From: Streptomyces sp. NBC_00461
GTDB taxonomy: Bacteria > Actinomycetota > Actinomycetes > Streptomycetales > Streptomycetaceae
Assembly (NCBI RefSeq): GCF_036013935.1
Contig: NZ_CP107902.1
Coordinates: 8,093,001-8,157,000 of the forward strand
Direction: 5' to 3'
Length of the DNA stretch: 64,000 nucleotides
The notes beneath the pieces were generated by a model. It was not told the origin of the DNA and made no database searches. It saw only the letters and a list, made by a program, of their open reading frames with translations. Shown one piece after another: positions 8,203 through 16,797 of this stretch (positions are counted from its first letter, which is position 1; every line of letters starts with the position of its first letter). The position numbers and the translations under genes were made by a program.

Positions 8203-9275
8203 CCGTGGAGGCCCCCTGGGCGCTGCTCGCCGAACTCACGCACGGCTGTCCACTGCGCTGCGGATATTGCTCCAATCCCGTCGAACTGGTCGGTCGGTCA
8301 AAAGAGTTGGACTCTGGTCAGTGGTCCGACGTGTTCCGGCAGGCTGCCGACCTCGGCGTCGTACAGACACACCTGTCCGGCGGCGAACCCCTGCTCAGAC
8401 GCGACCTGCCCCGCATCGTCACGGCCGCGGACGGCGCCGGCCTCTACACCCAGCTGGTCACCAGCGGGGTGGGGCTGAGCGAGCGGCGCATGTCGGAACT
8501 CGCCGAGGCCGGCCTGCGCAGCGTCCAGCTCTCGGTGCAGCACGCCGATCCGCGGGTCTCCGAACGCATCGCGGGCGCCCGCTCGTTCGCGGCCAAGGAG
8601 CGCGCCGCCCGGCTGATCCGCGCCTCCGGACTCCCCTTCGGCCTCAACATCGTGCTGCACCGCGCCAACCTCGACGCCCTGGACGACCTGATCGACCTCG
8701 GTCTGCGGTGGGGCGCCGGCCGTATCGAACTCGCGCACACCCAGTTCCACGGCTGGGCGCTGCGCAACCGCGCCGCCTTGCTGCCGACCCGCGAACAGGT
8801 CGAGCAGGCCCGGGCCTCGGTCGCACATCGGCGTGAACTCCTCGACGGATCGGTGGAGTTGGTGTGGGTCGCTCCCGACTGGGTGGACGCCACGGCGAAA
8901 CCCTGCATGGGCGGCTGGGGTGCGCTCTCGCTCACCGTCACCCCGGACGGCACGGTCCTGCCCTGCCCTGCCGCGGCAGCGCTGCCGGACCTCGACCAGC
9001 CCAACGTGCGCGACAGTCGACTCGCCTGGATCTGGCGGGAGTCGAAGGCCTTCAACGCCTACCGCGGCGAGTCCTGGATGCCGGACCCCTGCCGCGGCTG
9101 CGCGCTCCGCTCCACCGACCACGGCGGCTGCCGCTGCCAGGCCCACGCGCTCACCGGCGACGCGACCCGCACCGACCCCGCCTGCCGGCACGCCCCCGAC
9201 CACCATCTCGTACGTGAACTCGTGCAGGGGCCGCGCGGCGGCCTCGCGTACGCCTACCGAAAGGGAGGAACATGA
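8199..9275 (+). CDS. pqqE: PqqA peptide cyclase PqqE (radical SAM/SPASM)
   Basis: A 358-residue protein from ATG 8199, with AAAGGAGGG about 10 nt upstream. PqqE forms the Glu-Tyr carbon-carbon bond in PqqA using S-adenosylmethionine and Fe-S clusters. The radical SAM cluster ligands are C17, C21 and C24 (HGCPLRCGYCSNP). The C-terminal SPASM region has the expected cysteines (KPCMGGWG, LPCPAAA, DPCRGCALRSTDHGGCRC). Its stop overlaps the start of the secreted GH105 gene (ATGA, 9272-9275), tying cofactor synthesis to the hydrolase genes. Confidence 0.95.
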   Translation: MTVEAPWALLAELTHGCPLRCGYCSNPVELVGRSKELDSGQWSDVFRQAADLGVVQTHLSGGEPLLRRDLPRIVTAADGAGLYTQLVTSGVGLSERRMSELAEAGLRSVQLSVQHADPRVSERIAGARSFAAKERAARLIRASGLPFGLNIVLHRANLDALDDLIDLGLRWGAGRIELAHTQFHGWALRNRAALLPTREQVEQARASVAHRRELLDGSVELVWVAPDWVDATAKPCMGGWGALSLTVTPDGTVLPCPAAAALPDLDQPNVRDSRLAWIWRESKAFNAYRGESWMPDPCRGCALRSTDHGGCRCQAHALTGDATRTDPACRHAPDHHLVRELVQGPRGGLAYAYRKGGT

Positions 9276-10465
9276 GACGCAGTCGTCTGCGGACGGCACT
9301 GACGACCCTCACTCTCGTCACCGCCGGCCTGGTCACCCTGCCGGCGGCCGTCCCACCTCCGGCCGCCTCCGCGTCCGTCGTCCCAGCGCACCGTCCGGCC
9401 GCCGCCCCCGACTGGTCCGTGGCGATGGTCGACTCCACCATGGCCCGCTACACGTCGAGCACCATCGGCGGCTGGTCCTATCCCGTGGGCCTCTACCTCT
9501 ACGGCCAGTACCTCACCTACCGGCGCACCCACGACGCCCGCTACCTGACGTACATCAAGAGCTACGTCGACCGGTTCGTGAGGAGCGACGGCTCCATCGA
9601 CCAGTCCTTCAACAGCCTGGACAGCATGCAGGCCGGCCGACTGCTGGTGATCCTGCACCACGAGACGGGCCAGGACCGCTACCGCAAGGCGGCGAAGAAG
9701 ATCCTCGACCGCCTGCGCACCTACCCGCGCACGGATGACGGCGGCTTCTGGCACGCGGACACCTCCAGCCGCGCCCACCAACTCTGGGCGGACGGCGTCT
9801 ACATGGTCAACCCGTTCCTGGTCGAGTACGGCAAGGAGTTCCGCAACGGCGGGTACACGGATGACGAGGCGACGAATCAGCTCTCCGTGTACGGCAGCCA
9901 CCTACAGGTCGCGAACGGGCTGCTCAAGCACGCCTACGACGAGTCGAAGAGCGTGAGCTGGGCCGACCCGCAGACCGGGCTCGCCCCCGAGCACTGGTGC
10001 CGCGCGGTCGGCTGGTACTCCATGGCGATCGTGAACGTCCTCGACGCCGTCCCGGCCGATCAGCCCCGCCGACCCCAACTGCTCACGATATTGCGCAAGT
10101 TGGCGGTCGGTCTGGAGAAGTACCAGGATCCGGCGACCGGACGCTGGTTCCAGGTGATGGACAAGGGCGGCCGCAGCGACAACTGGACCGAGACCTCCTG
10201 CTCCAGCATGTTCACCTACGCCCTCTCGCGCGGCGTCCAGCAGGGCTATCTCGATCCGCACTACGCGGCCGTGGCCCGTCGCGGCTACCAGGGTGTGCTG
10301 GCGAAGCTGTCGGTCGGCTCCGACGGCCGGACGAACCTCGCCGACATCACGATCGGCACGAACGTCGGCGACTACGCGTACTACATCGACCGCACCCGGG
10401 CCACCAACGACTTCCACGGCCTGGGCGCCTTTCTGATCATGAACGAACAGCTGCGAGGTGACTAG
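9272..10465 (+). CDS. Secreted GH105 unsaturated uronyl hydrolase
   Basis: A 397-residue protein starting at ATG 9272 (GGGAGGAAC upstream) and overlapping the pqqE stop. A Sec signal peptide (RRSRLRTALTTLTLVTAG... to about residue 34) precedes an (alpha/alpha)6 barrel with GH105 features: GWSYPVGLYLYGQYL, TYPRTDDGGFWHAD and HQLWADGVYMVNPFL, where the Asp of ADGVYM is the likely catalytic residue. GH105 enzymes remove the unsaturated uronic acid left by polysaccharide lyases, classically from rhamnogalacturonan. Many family members are intracellular, whereas this one carries an export signal. The next gene encodes a lyase-like protein, which would make the substrate. Confidence 0.88.
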   Translation: MRRSRLRTALTTLTLVTAGLVTLPAAVPPPAASASVVPAHRPAAAPDWSVAMVDSTMARYTSSTIGGWSYPVGLYLYGQYLTYRRTHDARYLTYIKSYVDRFVRSDGSIDQSFNSLDSMQAGRLLVILHHETGQDRYRKAAKKILDRLRTYPRTDDGGFWHADTSSRAHQLWADGVYMVNPFLVEYGKEFRNGGYTDDEATNQLSVYGSHLQVANGLLKHAYDESKSVSWADPQTGLAPEHWCRAVGWYSMAIVNVLDAVPADQPRRPQLLTILRKLAVGLEKYQDPATGRWFQVMDKGGRSDNWTETSCSSMFTYALSRGVQQGYLDPHYAAVARRGYQGVLAKLSVGSDGRTNLADITIGTNVGDYAYYIDRTRATNDFHGLGAFLIMNEQLRGD

Positions 10466-10469
10466 TGTC

Positions 10470-11258
10470 ATGAACGCATCCAGAAGGGTGCTGCTGGGCG
10501 CAGCCCTGGGCGGAGCCGCCACCGCGGCCGTCGGGCTGCCCGCGACCACCGCCCACGCCGCATCCTGGCAGCAGAAGTGGTCCCCGTCCGCGAGCGGTGA
10601 CGGGCTCGGCGCCTTCGAGACGATCGAGGACGACCGCGCCGGCTCGCATCCCGCCGGCCATCCGCACATCCTCGCCACCGGGAACAACTGGCGCTTCAAC
10701 ATGCACACCGTCGACCGCGACACGTCGACCGACCGCCAGCGCCAGGAGGTCACCGGCCTGCGCAACGGCAGCGGCAGCAACTACCTGAAGTGGACCCAGG
10801 GCCAGACCTGGCGGCTCACCTACTCCATGTACATCCCGAGCTCGCTGAAGGCGACCACCACCTTCACCCACATCATGCAGATGAAGCAGCCCGGTACCGG
10901 CTCCTCGCCGATCGTCGTGCAGTCGCTCCGCAGGGTGAACGGCAAGCAGACCATCGAGCTGAGGCTGGCCATCGAGGACATCCTCGTCGGCCGCACCGAC
11001 CTGGACCCACTGCACGACAAGTGGACGGACGTCGACTTCCAGATCAAGGTCGGCAACGGCTCGGCCGGCTCGATCCGCTGGATCCTCAAGTCCGGCGGCT
11101 CCACCGTCATCGACGCCTCGAAGACCGGCGTCGACACCTTCCTGGCCGACCGCGTGCGCCCGAAGTGGGGCATCTACCGATCCCTCGGCGACACCTCCGG
11201 GTCCCTTCAGGACACCTACCTCCTGCTCACCGGTCTCCGGGGCTACCAGCTCGTGTGA
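10470..11258 (+). CDS. Tat-secreted polysaccharide lyase-like jelly-roll protein
   Basis: A 262-residue protein from ATG 10470 (GAGGTG 9 nt upstream; a GTG at 10458 is possible but inside the previous gene). The N-terminus has a twin-arginine signal (SRRVLLGAALGG). The mature part resembles heparin-lyase-I-like/Polysacc_lyase jelly rolls: WRLTYSMYIPSSLKATTTFTHIMQMKQP, DKWTDVDFQIKVG and the C-terminal KWGIYRSLGDTSG. The family and neighbour GH105 suggest beta-elimination at a uronic acid, but the catalytic residues and substrate (glucuronan, rhamnogalacturonan or gum-type polymer) cannot be fixed from sequence alone. Confidence 0.65.
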   Translation: MNASRRVLLGAALGGAATAAVGLPATTAHAASWQQKWSPSASGDGLGAFETIEDDRAGSHPAGHPHILATGNNWRFNMHTVDRDTSTDRQRQEVTGLRNGSGSNYLKWTQGQTWRLTYSMYIPSSLKATTTFTHIMQMKQPGTGSSPIVVQSLRRVNGKQTIELRLAIEDILVGRTDLDPLHDKWTDVDFQIKVGNGSAGSIRWILKSGGSTVIDASKTGVDTFLADRVRPKWGIYRSLGDTSGSLQDTYLLLTGLRGYQLV

Positions 11259-11270
11259 GGAGCAGTCCAC

Positions 11271-14200
11271 ATGAAACCCCCCACCGTTCCACGACACAGA
11301 GCGGCGGCCGTCGTCCTGTTCGTCCTCGCGGTCGTCCTCGGACTCACCCACCCCGCGGCCGTCGCGGGGCCACAGCGCGCCCCACGTGCCGCCGCCGTCT
11401 TCGACGTACGCGACTACGGCGCAAAGGGAGACGGCTCCGCCAACGACACGCCGGCCATCAACAAGGCGATCACGGCAGCGAGTTCGGCCAGTGGCGGCGG
11501 CACCGTCCGCTTCCCCGCCGGCAGCTACAAGTCCAGGAACACCATCCACATGAAGAGCCATGTGACGCTCCAGGTCGACAAGGGCGCCACGATCCAGGGC
11601 TCCAGCGCGGACACCTACGACAAGGCCGAGTCCAACCCGTACGACGCCTACCAGGACTACGGGCACAGCCACTTCCACGACGCCATGATCTACGGCGACA
11701 AGCTGACCGACATCGGCTTCGTCGGACAGGGCGCGATCGACGGCATGGGCAACCTGATCACCGGCAACCCGAAGTCCGGCGAGGCCGACAAGATCATCTC
11801 GCTGACCCGCTGTGACGGCCTCCGCATCGGGGACGGGCTCACGCTCCGCCGCGGCGGCCACTTCGCGGCCCTCGTCAACGGCTGCGAGAACGTGACGTCG
11901 GACCACCTCACCATCGACACGGCGAGCGACCGCGACGGCTGGAACGTCATCTCCACCACGGACGTCACGATCACCAACGCCCACATCGAGGCCAACGACG
12001 ACGCGCTGGTCTTCAAGAGCGACTACGCCCTCGGCGCCAAGCTCGCCAGCGGCCACGTACGCGTCAACGACTCCTATCTGTCGGCCCGTTGCTGCAACGC
12101 CCTGATGTTCGGCTCCGAGACCTGCGGCGACTTCTCCGACTACCGCTTCGAGAACATCCGCATCGACGGCGCCGAGAAGTCAGGGCTCGGCATGGTGTCG
12201 ATGGACGGCGCGAAGATCTCCGACGTCCACTACCGCGACATCACGATGACGAACGTCCACTCGCCGATCATGCAGAAGATCGGCACCCGAAAGCGATGCG
12301 GGAACAGTCCCGGCATCGGATCGATCAGTGACATCACGTACGACAACATCACGGCCACCGGCAGCGGCCCCTCCTTCAGTCCGACCCTGTGGGGCGAGAC
12401 CGGCCACCGCATCGACGGCGTCAGCTTCAACAACGTCAACATCACGGTCCCGGGCGGCAACGGCACCCTGTCCACCGCGGTGCCGGGCAACGACCCGAAC
12501 GACTACAACCCCAAGAGCATCGGCACCCGGCCGGCGTACGGCTGGTATCTGCACAACGCCGACAACGTCCACTTCACCGACAGCTCGGTGAAGTTCGCGG
12601 CGAACGACGGCCGGCCGGCCGTCATCGCCAACGCGGCGAGCGGCATCCGTCTCACCCGGTTCACCGCGCAGAAGGGCAGCAACTCGCCGCACGACGTGGG
12701 CTTCCAGAACGTCACGGGCTACTGCCTGAGCGACAGCCACACCACCTCCGGCGGTGCGCTGCGGGTGTCGAGCAGCGGGTCGAGCGAGGACTGCGGTGCC
12801 GGTCCGGCCGTGAAGCCGCTCGACCTCGACAACCCCCGCCAGGACTTCCTCCGCGCCTCCGTCGGCGGCCTCTTCCTGCACTGGGGCCTGCGCACGGCGT
12901 CCGCCCACACCAGCTGCTCCGCCTGGGAGAACGACGTCACCAGCAGCGGCTGGACACCCGACTACTGGGTGGACGAGGCCCAGAAACTCCACACCCAGTA
13001 CCTGGTCCTCGCCACCTTCCACAGCCGCCTCGGCTACGCCCGCCCCTGGCCCTCCAAGATCCCCGGCTCCTGCTCCACCAAGCGGGACTTCCTCGGCGAG
13101 CTGATCACTGCGGCCAAGGCCAAGGGCATGAAGGTCATCCTCTACATGACCGACGACCCCCAGTGGCACGACGAGGGCGGTCACGAGTGGCTCGACTCGG
13201 CCGCCTACTCCGCCCACAAGGGCAAGAACGTCGACCTGACCACCCGCGACGGCTTCGGGCAGTTCAGCTACGACAACTTCTTCGAGGTCATGGACCGCTA
13301 TCCCGACCTCGGCGGCTTCTGGATCGACAACGACAACGCGTACTGGGAGAGCCACGACCTCTACCAGCAGATCTACCAGAAGCGCCCGAACTACACGCTC
13401 AGCAACAACAACGAAGACACGCCGATCATGGACATGATCAGCAACGAGCAGAAGACGGGAATGACCCCCGCCTACGACTACCCGCAGGCGATCTACACCG
13501 CCCAACCCCGCCTGACCGAGGCCGACTTCAAGCTGCCCTCGACCGGCGCCTGGTGGTACGACGGCTCCGACCCGGCCGTCGACAAGAAGCTCACCCTCGG
13601 CCGGCTGATCACCAACGCGGGCTCCTCCGTGAAGGCACTGATGGCCGAGACCGCCCAGGTCAACGGCCGCTTCCCCAGCAACCAGGCCTCCTTCAACACC
13701 TTCGCGAACTCCTATCTCGCCCCCATCTGGGAGTCCCTGCACGGCACCGAGGGCGGCGGCTACATGTACGGCGGCCTCAAGCCCGGCTTCTGGAACGACG
13801 GTGCGCACGGTGTCACGACGATCAGCAAGACGGACCCGAACCGGCAGTACGTGCACGTCCTGACCCCGCCCGGCACCAGCACCCTGCGTATCCGCGACAA
13901 CGGCTACCGCATCGCCTCGGTCACCAACCTCCGTACGGGAGCGGCGGTTTCATGGTCGCAGTCGGGCGGCGTGCTGACGCTGACCGGACTCGGCGGCTGG
14001 GACCCGTACGACACCGTGTTCAAGGTCATCACCGCCGGACGGCAGGGCATCCTCACCGGCGTCGACGCGACCGCGAGCACCTCCGCGAGCGGCCACGCAG
14101 GGTCGGCCGCGAGCGACGGCGACCACCTCACCTACTGGGACAACAACAAGAAGCTGCCCGCGAACCTCACCTTCGACCTCGGCTCGGCCAAGAAGGTCCA

Positions 14201-14522
14201 GTACATCGGGCTCAACCAGCGCGAGGACTCCGTCGCCTACGCCCGCTCGGACACCGAGCAGTCGGCGCGGATCAAGGACTACAAGGTGTACCTGAGCAAC
14301 GACGGCTCGACCTGGGGGAGCGCCGTCAAGACAGGGCAGCTCCCAAGTCGCCGTGGAATCCAGGGCATTGACCTCACCGCGGCCGATGCCCGCTACGTCC
14401 GCCTGGAGGTCGACACCACCTGGGCCGGGTCCGGCGACACCACGCGCTACAAGCGGCTGCGGATCGACGAGGCATGGATCGGCACCAGCTACGCGACGCC
14501 CGTGAACGGGGGACATTCATGA
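11271..14522 (+). CDS. Secreted GH28-GH29-CBM32 fusion
   Basis: A 1083-residue three-module protein from ATG 11271. Signal peptide to about residue 34. Residues about 43-505: right-handed beta-helix of GH28 (polygalacturonase/rhamnogalacturonase) type, with VFDVRDYGAKGDG at its start and the acidic motif EANDDALVFKSD. Residues about 525-870: GH29 fucosidase-like domain with GLFLHWGL, TQYLVLATFHSRLGY and the nucleophile region GGFWIDNDN. Residues about 925-1075: F5/8-type C (CBM32-like) domain. GH28 cuts galacturonan backbones; GH29 removes alpha-L-fucose or similar terminal sugars. Both activities on one chain suggest a decorated pectic substrate. Its stop overlaps the next start (ATGA, 14519-14522). 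Confidence 0.85.
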   Translation: MKPPTVPRHRAAAVVLFVLAVVLGLTHPAAVAGPQRAPRAAAVFDVRDYGAKGDGSANDTPAINKAITAASSASGGGTVRFPAGSYKSRNTIHMKSHVTLQVDKGATIQGSSADTYDKAESNPYDAYQDYGHSHFHDAMIYGDKLTDIGFVGQGAIDGMGNLITGNPKSGEADKIISLTRCDGLRIGDGLTLRRGGHFAALVNGCENVTSDHLTIDTASDRDGWNVISTTDVTITNAHIEANDDALVFKSDYALGAKLASGHVRVNDSYLSARCCNALMFGSETCGDFSDYRFENIRIDGAEKSGLGMVSMDGAKISDVHYRDITMTNVHSPIMQKIGTRKRCGNSPGIGSISDITYDNITATGSGPSFSPTLWGETGHRIDGVSFNNVNITVPGGNGTLSTAVPGNDPNDYNPKSIGTRPAYGWYLHNADNVHFTDSSVKFAANDGRPAVIANAASGIRLTRFTAQKGSNSPHDVGFQNVTGYCLSDSHTTSGGALRVSSSGSSEDCGAGPAVKPLDLDNPRQDFLRASVGGLFLHWGLRTASAHTSCSAWENDVTSSGWTPDYWVDEAQKLHTQYLVLATFHSRLGYARPWPSKIPGSCSTKRDFLGELITAAKAKGMKVILYMTDDPQWHDEGGHEWLDSAAYSAHKGKNVDLTTRDGFGQFSYDNFFEVMDRYPDLGGFWIDNDNAYWESHDLYQQIYQKRPNYTLSNNNEDTPIMDMISNEQKTGMTPAYDYPQAIYTAQPRLTEADFKLPSTGAWWYDGSDPAVDKKLTLGRLITNAGSSVKALMAETAQVNGRFPSNQASFNTFANSYLAPIWESLHGTEGGGYMYGGLKPGFWNDGAHGVTTISKTDPNRQYVHVLTPPGTSTLRIRDNGYRIASVTNLRTGAAVSWSQSGGVLTLTGLGGWDPYDTVFKVITAGRQGILTGVDATASTSASGHAGSAASDGDHLTYWDNNKKLPANLTFDLGSAKKVQYIGLNQREDSVAYARSDTEQSARIKDYKVYLSNDGSTWGSAVKTGQLPSRRGIQGIDLTAADARYVRLEVDTTWAGSGDTTRYKRLRIDEAWIGTSYATPVNGGHS

Positions 14523-16786
14523 TCCGGATCAGATCACTCGCGGCGACCGTGGCCGGCCTGCTCGTCGCCGCCGCCGTGCCGCTCATGGGCACCGCGCACA
14601 CGGCGGCCGCCTCCGACAACGGCCAGTCGGTCCGCCCCGCCATGGGCTGGAGCAGCTGGAGTTTCGTGCGTCGCACGCCGACCGAGGCGAAGATCAGGGC
14701 CCAGGCGGACGCGCTCGTGTCGAGCGGCCTCAAGGACCACGGTTTCGTCTACGTCAACCTCGACGACTTCTGGCAGAAGTGCGACTCGAACGGCTTCGTC
14801 GTCGACAACTACGGCCGCTGGACGGCCGATTCGGCCAAGTTCCCGGCCGGCATCAAGGCACTGGCCGACTACGTCCACTCCAAGGGCCTGAAGTTCGGCT
14901 TCTACGTGACGCCCGGCATCGCCAAGAACGCCGTCACCAGGAACACGCCGATCGAGGGGACCTCGTACCACGCGAAGGACATCGCGGACACCTCGAAGAC
15001 CGAGAAGAACTACAACTGCAAGAACATGTACTACATCGACTACTCCAAGCCGGGAGCGCAGGAGTTCGTGAACTCGTGGGCCAGGCAGTTCGCCTCCTGG
15101 GGAGTCGACTACCTGAAGATCGACGGCGTAGGCAGCCAGGACGTCCCCGACGTGCAGGCCTGGGACAAGGCCCTGCGGGCGAGCGGACGGCCCATCAACT
15201 TCGCGCTCTCCAACAACCTGCCGATCGCCGACGCCACCACCTGGCGCAAGCTCGCGAACAGTTGGCGTACCCAAGGTGACGTCGAGTGCTACTGCGGCCC
15301 CGGCTCCAACGGCAGCGGCTATCCGCTCACCGACTGGTCTCATGTCTCGGCCCGCTTCAACACGGCCGCGTCCTGGCAGCCGCACGCAGGTCCGGGCGGC
15401 TGGAACGACCTGGACTCGCTGGAGGTCGGCAACGGCGATCAGGTGGGCCTCACAGCCGATCAGCGCCGCTCCCACTTCACGCTGTGGGCGATGGCAGCCT
15501 CGCCGTTGCTGCTGGGCACCGACCTCACCCACCTCGACTCCGTCGACAAGGCGATGCTCACCAACGACCGGCTGACAGGCGTGGACCAGGATGGGGTCGC
15601 CGCGAAACGGGTTGTGAACAGTGGTGTCAAGCAGGTCTTCAGTAAACGGGAGAACAGCGGCGAGTACGTGGTCGCGCTGTTCAACACCGGGACGTCCGGC
15701 AATGCCACGGTCAGTGTGAACTGGTCGCAGGTCGGCTTCACCGGTTCCGGCGACGTCACCGACCTGTGGTCCGGCGCGCACAAGGGCGTGATCGCGGACT
15801 CGTACAGCGCAACGCTGCGACCGGGTGAAACACGACTTGTGCGTGTGAAGCCGGTTAACAGCGACAACGTTTCTGCAGCCTCGGTGACCACCGCAGCCGC
15901 CCCCGGCATGGCCGTCGCCCCCTACGAATACCTCGGCTGGGGCAACCCGCAGAACCCCACCTCCGTGATGTCCGCGACCGGCGTCAAGTGGTTCACCCTG
16001 GCCTTCGTCCTCTCCGACGGCACCTGCAACCCGAAGTGGGACGGTTCCCGTCCGCTGACGAGCGGCAGCGACCAGTCCACGATCAACGCGATCAGAGGGG
16101 CAGGCGGTGACGTCGTCGTGTCCGTCGGCGGCTGGAGCGGCGCGAAGCTCGGCGAGAAGTGCTCCAGCGCCGCCAAGCTCGCCGGCGCCTACCAGAAGGT
16201 GATCGACGCCTACAGGCTGAAGGTCCTCGACATCGACATCGAGAACACCGAGTGGTCCAACGCCACCGTCCGTCAACGTGTCGTCGACGCGCTGAAGACG
16301 GTCAAGGCGGACAACCCGGGCCTCAAGACGGTCATCACCTTCGGCACGACCACCAGCGGCCCCGACTCCACCGGCGTCGACATGATCAAGCGAGCGGCCA
16401 ACTCCGGTCTGGCGAACGATGTCTGGTGCATCATGCCGTTCGACTTCGGCGGCGGCTCGACCACCATGGGCACGCTCACCACCCGGGCCATGGAAGGCCT
16501 CAAGGCCAGGGTCAAGTCGGCATACGGCTACAGCGACGCCAGTGCCTACGCGCACATCGGCCTGTCGTCGATGAACGGCAGGACCGACGACTCCGGCGAG
16601 CGCGTCCGGGTCGCCGACTTCAAGACCATGCTCGCCTATGCCCAACAGCACCACATCGGGCGCCTCACGTACTGGTCCGTCAACCGCGACCGCGCCTGCG
16701 GCTCCGGCACCGACGGCGACTCCTGCAGCGGTGTCCCGCAGCAGCCCTACGACTACCTCAAGGTCTTCACCCAGTACACGGGTTGA
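14519..16786 (+). CDS. Secreted GH27-GH18 fusion
   Basis: A 755-residue protein from ATG 14519, overlapping the previous stop. Signal peptide to about residue 30. Residues about 34-450: GH27 alpha-galactosidase with PAMGWSSWSFV, the nucleophile in DYLKIDGVG and acid/base in GGWNDLDSLEVG, plus a C-terminal beta domain. A short Ala/Thr linker follows. Residues about 468-755: GH18-like barrel with VVVSVGGWSGAKLG and the DxDxE signature as LDIDIEN. GH27 removes terminal alpha-galactose (or beta-L-arabinopyranose); GH18 acts on GlcNAc-type linkages. Two such unlike activities on one chain are unusual; the GH18 part could also serve as a binding domain if the wider active site is altered. Confidence 0.87.
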   Translation: MIRIRSLAATVAGLLVAAAVPLMGTAHTAAASDNGQSVRPAMGWSSWSFVRRTPTEAKIRAQADALVSSGLKDHGFVYVNLDDFWQKCDSNGFVVDNYGRWTADSAKFPAGIKALADYVHSKGLKFGFYVTPGIAKNAVTRNTPIEGTSYHAKDIADTSKTEKNYNCKNMYYIDYSKPGAQEFVNSWARQFASWGVDYLKIDGVGSQDVPDVQAWDKALRASGRPINFALSNNLPIADATTWRKLANSWRTQGDVECYCGPGSNGSGYPLTDWSHVSARFNTAASWQPHAGPGGWNDLDSLEVGNGDQVGLTADQRRSHFTLWAMAASPLLLGTDLTHLDSVDKAMLTNDRLTGVDQDGVAAKRVVNSGVKQVFSKRENSGEYVVALFNTGTSGNATVSVNWSQVGFTGSGDVTDLWSGAHKGVIADSYSATLRPGETRLVRVKPVNSDNVSAASVTTAAAPGMAVAPYEYLGWGNPQNPTSVMSATGVKWFTLAFVLSDGTCNPKWDGSRPLTSGSDQSTINAIRGAGGDVVVSVGGWSGAKLGEKCSSAAKLAGAYQKVIDAYRLKVLDIDIENTEWSNATVRQRVVDALKTVKADNPGLKTVITFGTTTSGPDSTGVDMIKRAANSGLANDVWCIMPFDFGGGSTTMGTLTTRAMEGLKARVKSAYGYSDASAYAHIGLSSMNGRTDDSGERVRVADFKTMLAYAQQHHIGRLTYWSVNRDRACGSGTDGDSCSGVPQQPYDYLKVFTQYTG

Positions 16787-16797
16787 GGGGAACACCC

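Noticed and set aside
10437..12056. A 539-codon antisense frame over the lyase-like and GH28 genes
   Set aside because: Spans two well-supported sense genes, no ribosome-binding site, no recognisable domain.
12180..13856. A 558-codon antisense frame over GH28-GH29
   Set aside because: Low-complexity Val/Gly/Ala/Arg composition typical of a shadow frame.
14534..16795. A 753-codon open frame antisense to the GH27-GH18 gene
   Set aside because: Such frames are common opposite high-GC3 genes; its composition is Val/Gly/Arg/Asp-rich without domains, and the sense strand has two clear enzyme domains.
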